A DNA stretch of 5,206 bases from positions 1 through 5,206 of the forward strand of contig SLIW01000087.1 in the NCBI GenBank assembly GCA_007135435.1. Direction: 5' to 3'. How positions within the stretch are numbered: the first letter of the stretch is position 1; every line of letters starts with the position of its first letter. The notes beneath the pieces were generated by a model, which worked only from the letters and a program-made list of their open reading frames with translations, made no database searches and had not been told where the DNA came from. This document shows, one piece after another, positions 4,951 to 5,206 of this stretch. The stretch comes from Natronomonas sp. GTDB taxonomy: Archaea; Halobacteriota; Halobacteria; Halobacteriales; Haloarculaceae. A program made the position numbers and the translations under genes.

Positions 4951-5097
4951 ACCACTGTGGAAATACTGACCCGTTCCGCGCCCCCGTGGACCGATGACCG
5001 AGCCGTACTGCGCATCCATGGGTGGATCGCGCTCCGGCCGCGGTGTCCCGGTCGGTCACCAGCCGCGGTCCCGCGGGACTGCCACGGCTCCGGGCGG

Positions 5098-5206
5098 TCA
5101 ATCGTCGCCGGGGTGAGCGACGCGCCTCCCCGTCCCCGGCGATCGGCGGGGTGCGTCGCCCGGGGATCCGTCCAGGTGGTCGTCGACCCGCCAACGTGCC
5201 GAGAGC
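5098..5206 (-). CDS. possible C-terminal end of an unidentified gene (partial)
   Basis: An open frame enters from the right edge and stops at TGA (5098-5100). Its peptide contains RWRVDDHLDGSPGDAP and ends AHPGDD, an acidic tail with mostly G or C in third codon positions, as in neighbouring genes. It is too short to place in a family. A plus-strand frame from GTG at 5113 is also open to the edge, so the strand is not certain. Confidence 0.25.
   Translation of the reverse strand, partial: LSARWRVDDHLDGSPGDAPRRSPGTGRRVAHPGDD

Noticed and set aside
4994..5116. 40-codon plus-strand frame with an AT-rich patch about 30 nt upstream
   Set aside because: The peptide is Ser/Gly/Arg-rich and not acidic, the patch AAATACT is a poor TATA box, and no homologue comes to mind.

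Overview
The window looks like chromosomal DNA from a haloarchaeon (class Halobacteria). It is GC-rich, its proteins are rich in Asp and Glu, four genes have archaeal TATA-like boxes about 27 nt upstream of the start codon (the layout of leaderless mRNAs), and one long spacer is filled with the short reiterated purine-rich motif typical of haloarchaeal genomes. I cannot name the genus. All convincing genes lie on the minus strand, so the transcription order is right to left.

From the right: a weak candidate for the C-terminal end of an unidentified gene (5098-5206); a two-CBS-domain protein (4513-4917) whose TATA box sits inside a near-perfect AACGTT palindrome; a 394-nt spacer carrying a striking array of about 12 tandem 14-bp units (4251-4418) plus several dyads; a seven-helix membrane protein resembling the DUF4203 type (3450-4118); a repeat-filled spacer (about 2988-3449); a six-Asp-box beta-propeller protein (1872-2987); a small soluble haloarchaeal protein 22 nt downstream (1400-1849); a spacer made largely of two short tandem duplications beside a TATA box; an FAD-dependent geranylgeranyl-reductase-family protein (182-1267); and just after it a possible 42-residue hydrophobic peptide (37-165).

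The beta-propeller gene and the small protein after it probably form one transcript, because there is no TATA box between them. The reductase, the membrane protein and the CBS protein each appear to have their own promoter. No shared pathway is evident: the reductase points to isoprenoid lipid or quinone saturation, the CBS protein to nucleotide-responsive regulation, and the others have no assigned reaction.

The most unusual content is outside the genes. The 14-bp array upstream of the membrane-protein gene has exact phasing, a higher-order 70-bp period and quasi-palindromic units, and nothing coding explains it. There is also an in-frame 15-bp slippage repeat that splits one Asp-box of the propeller, and tandem duplications at the reductase promoter. 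No mobile element, CRISPR array, tRNA or rRNA was seen.
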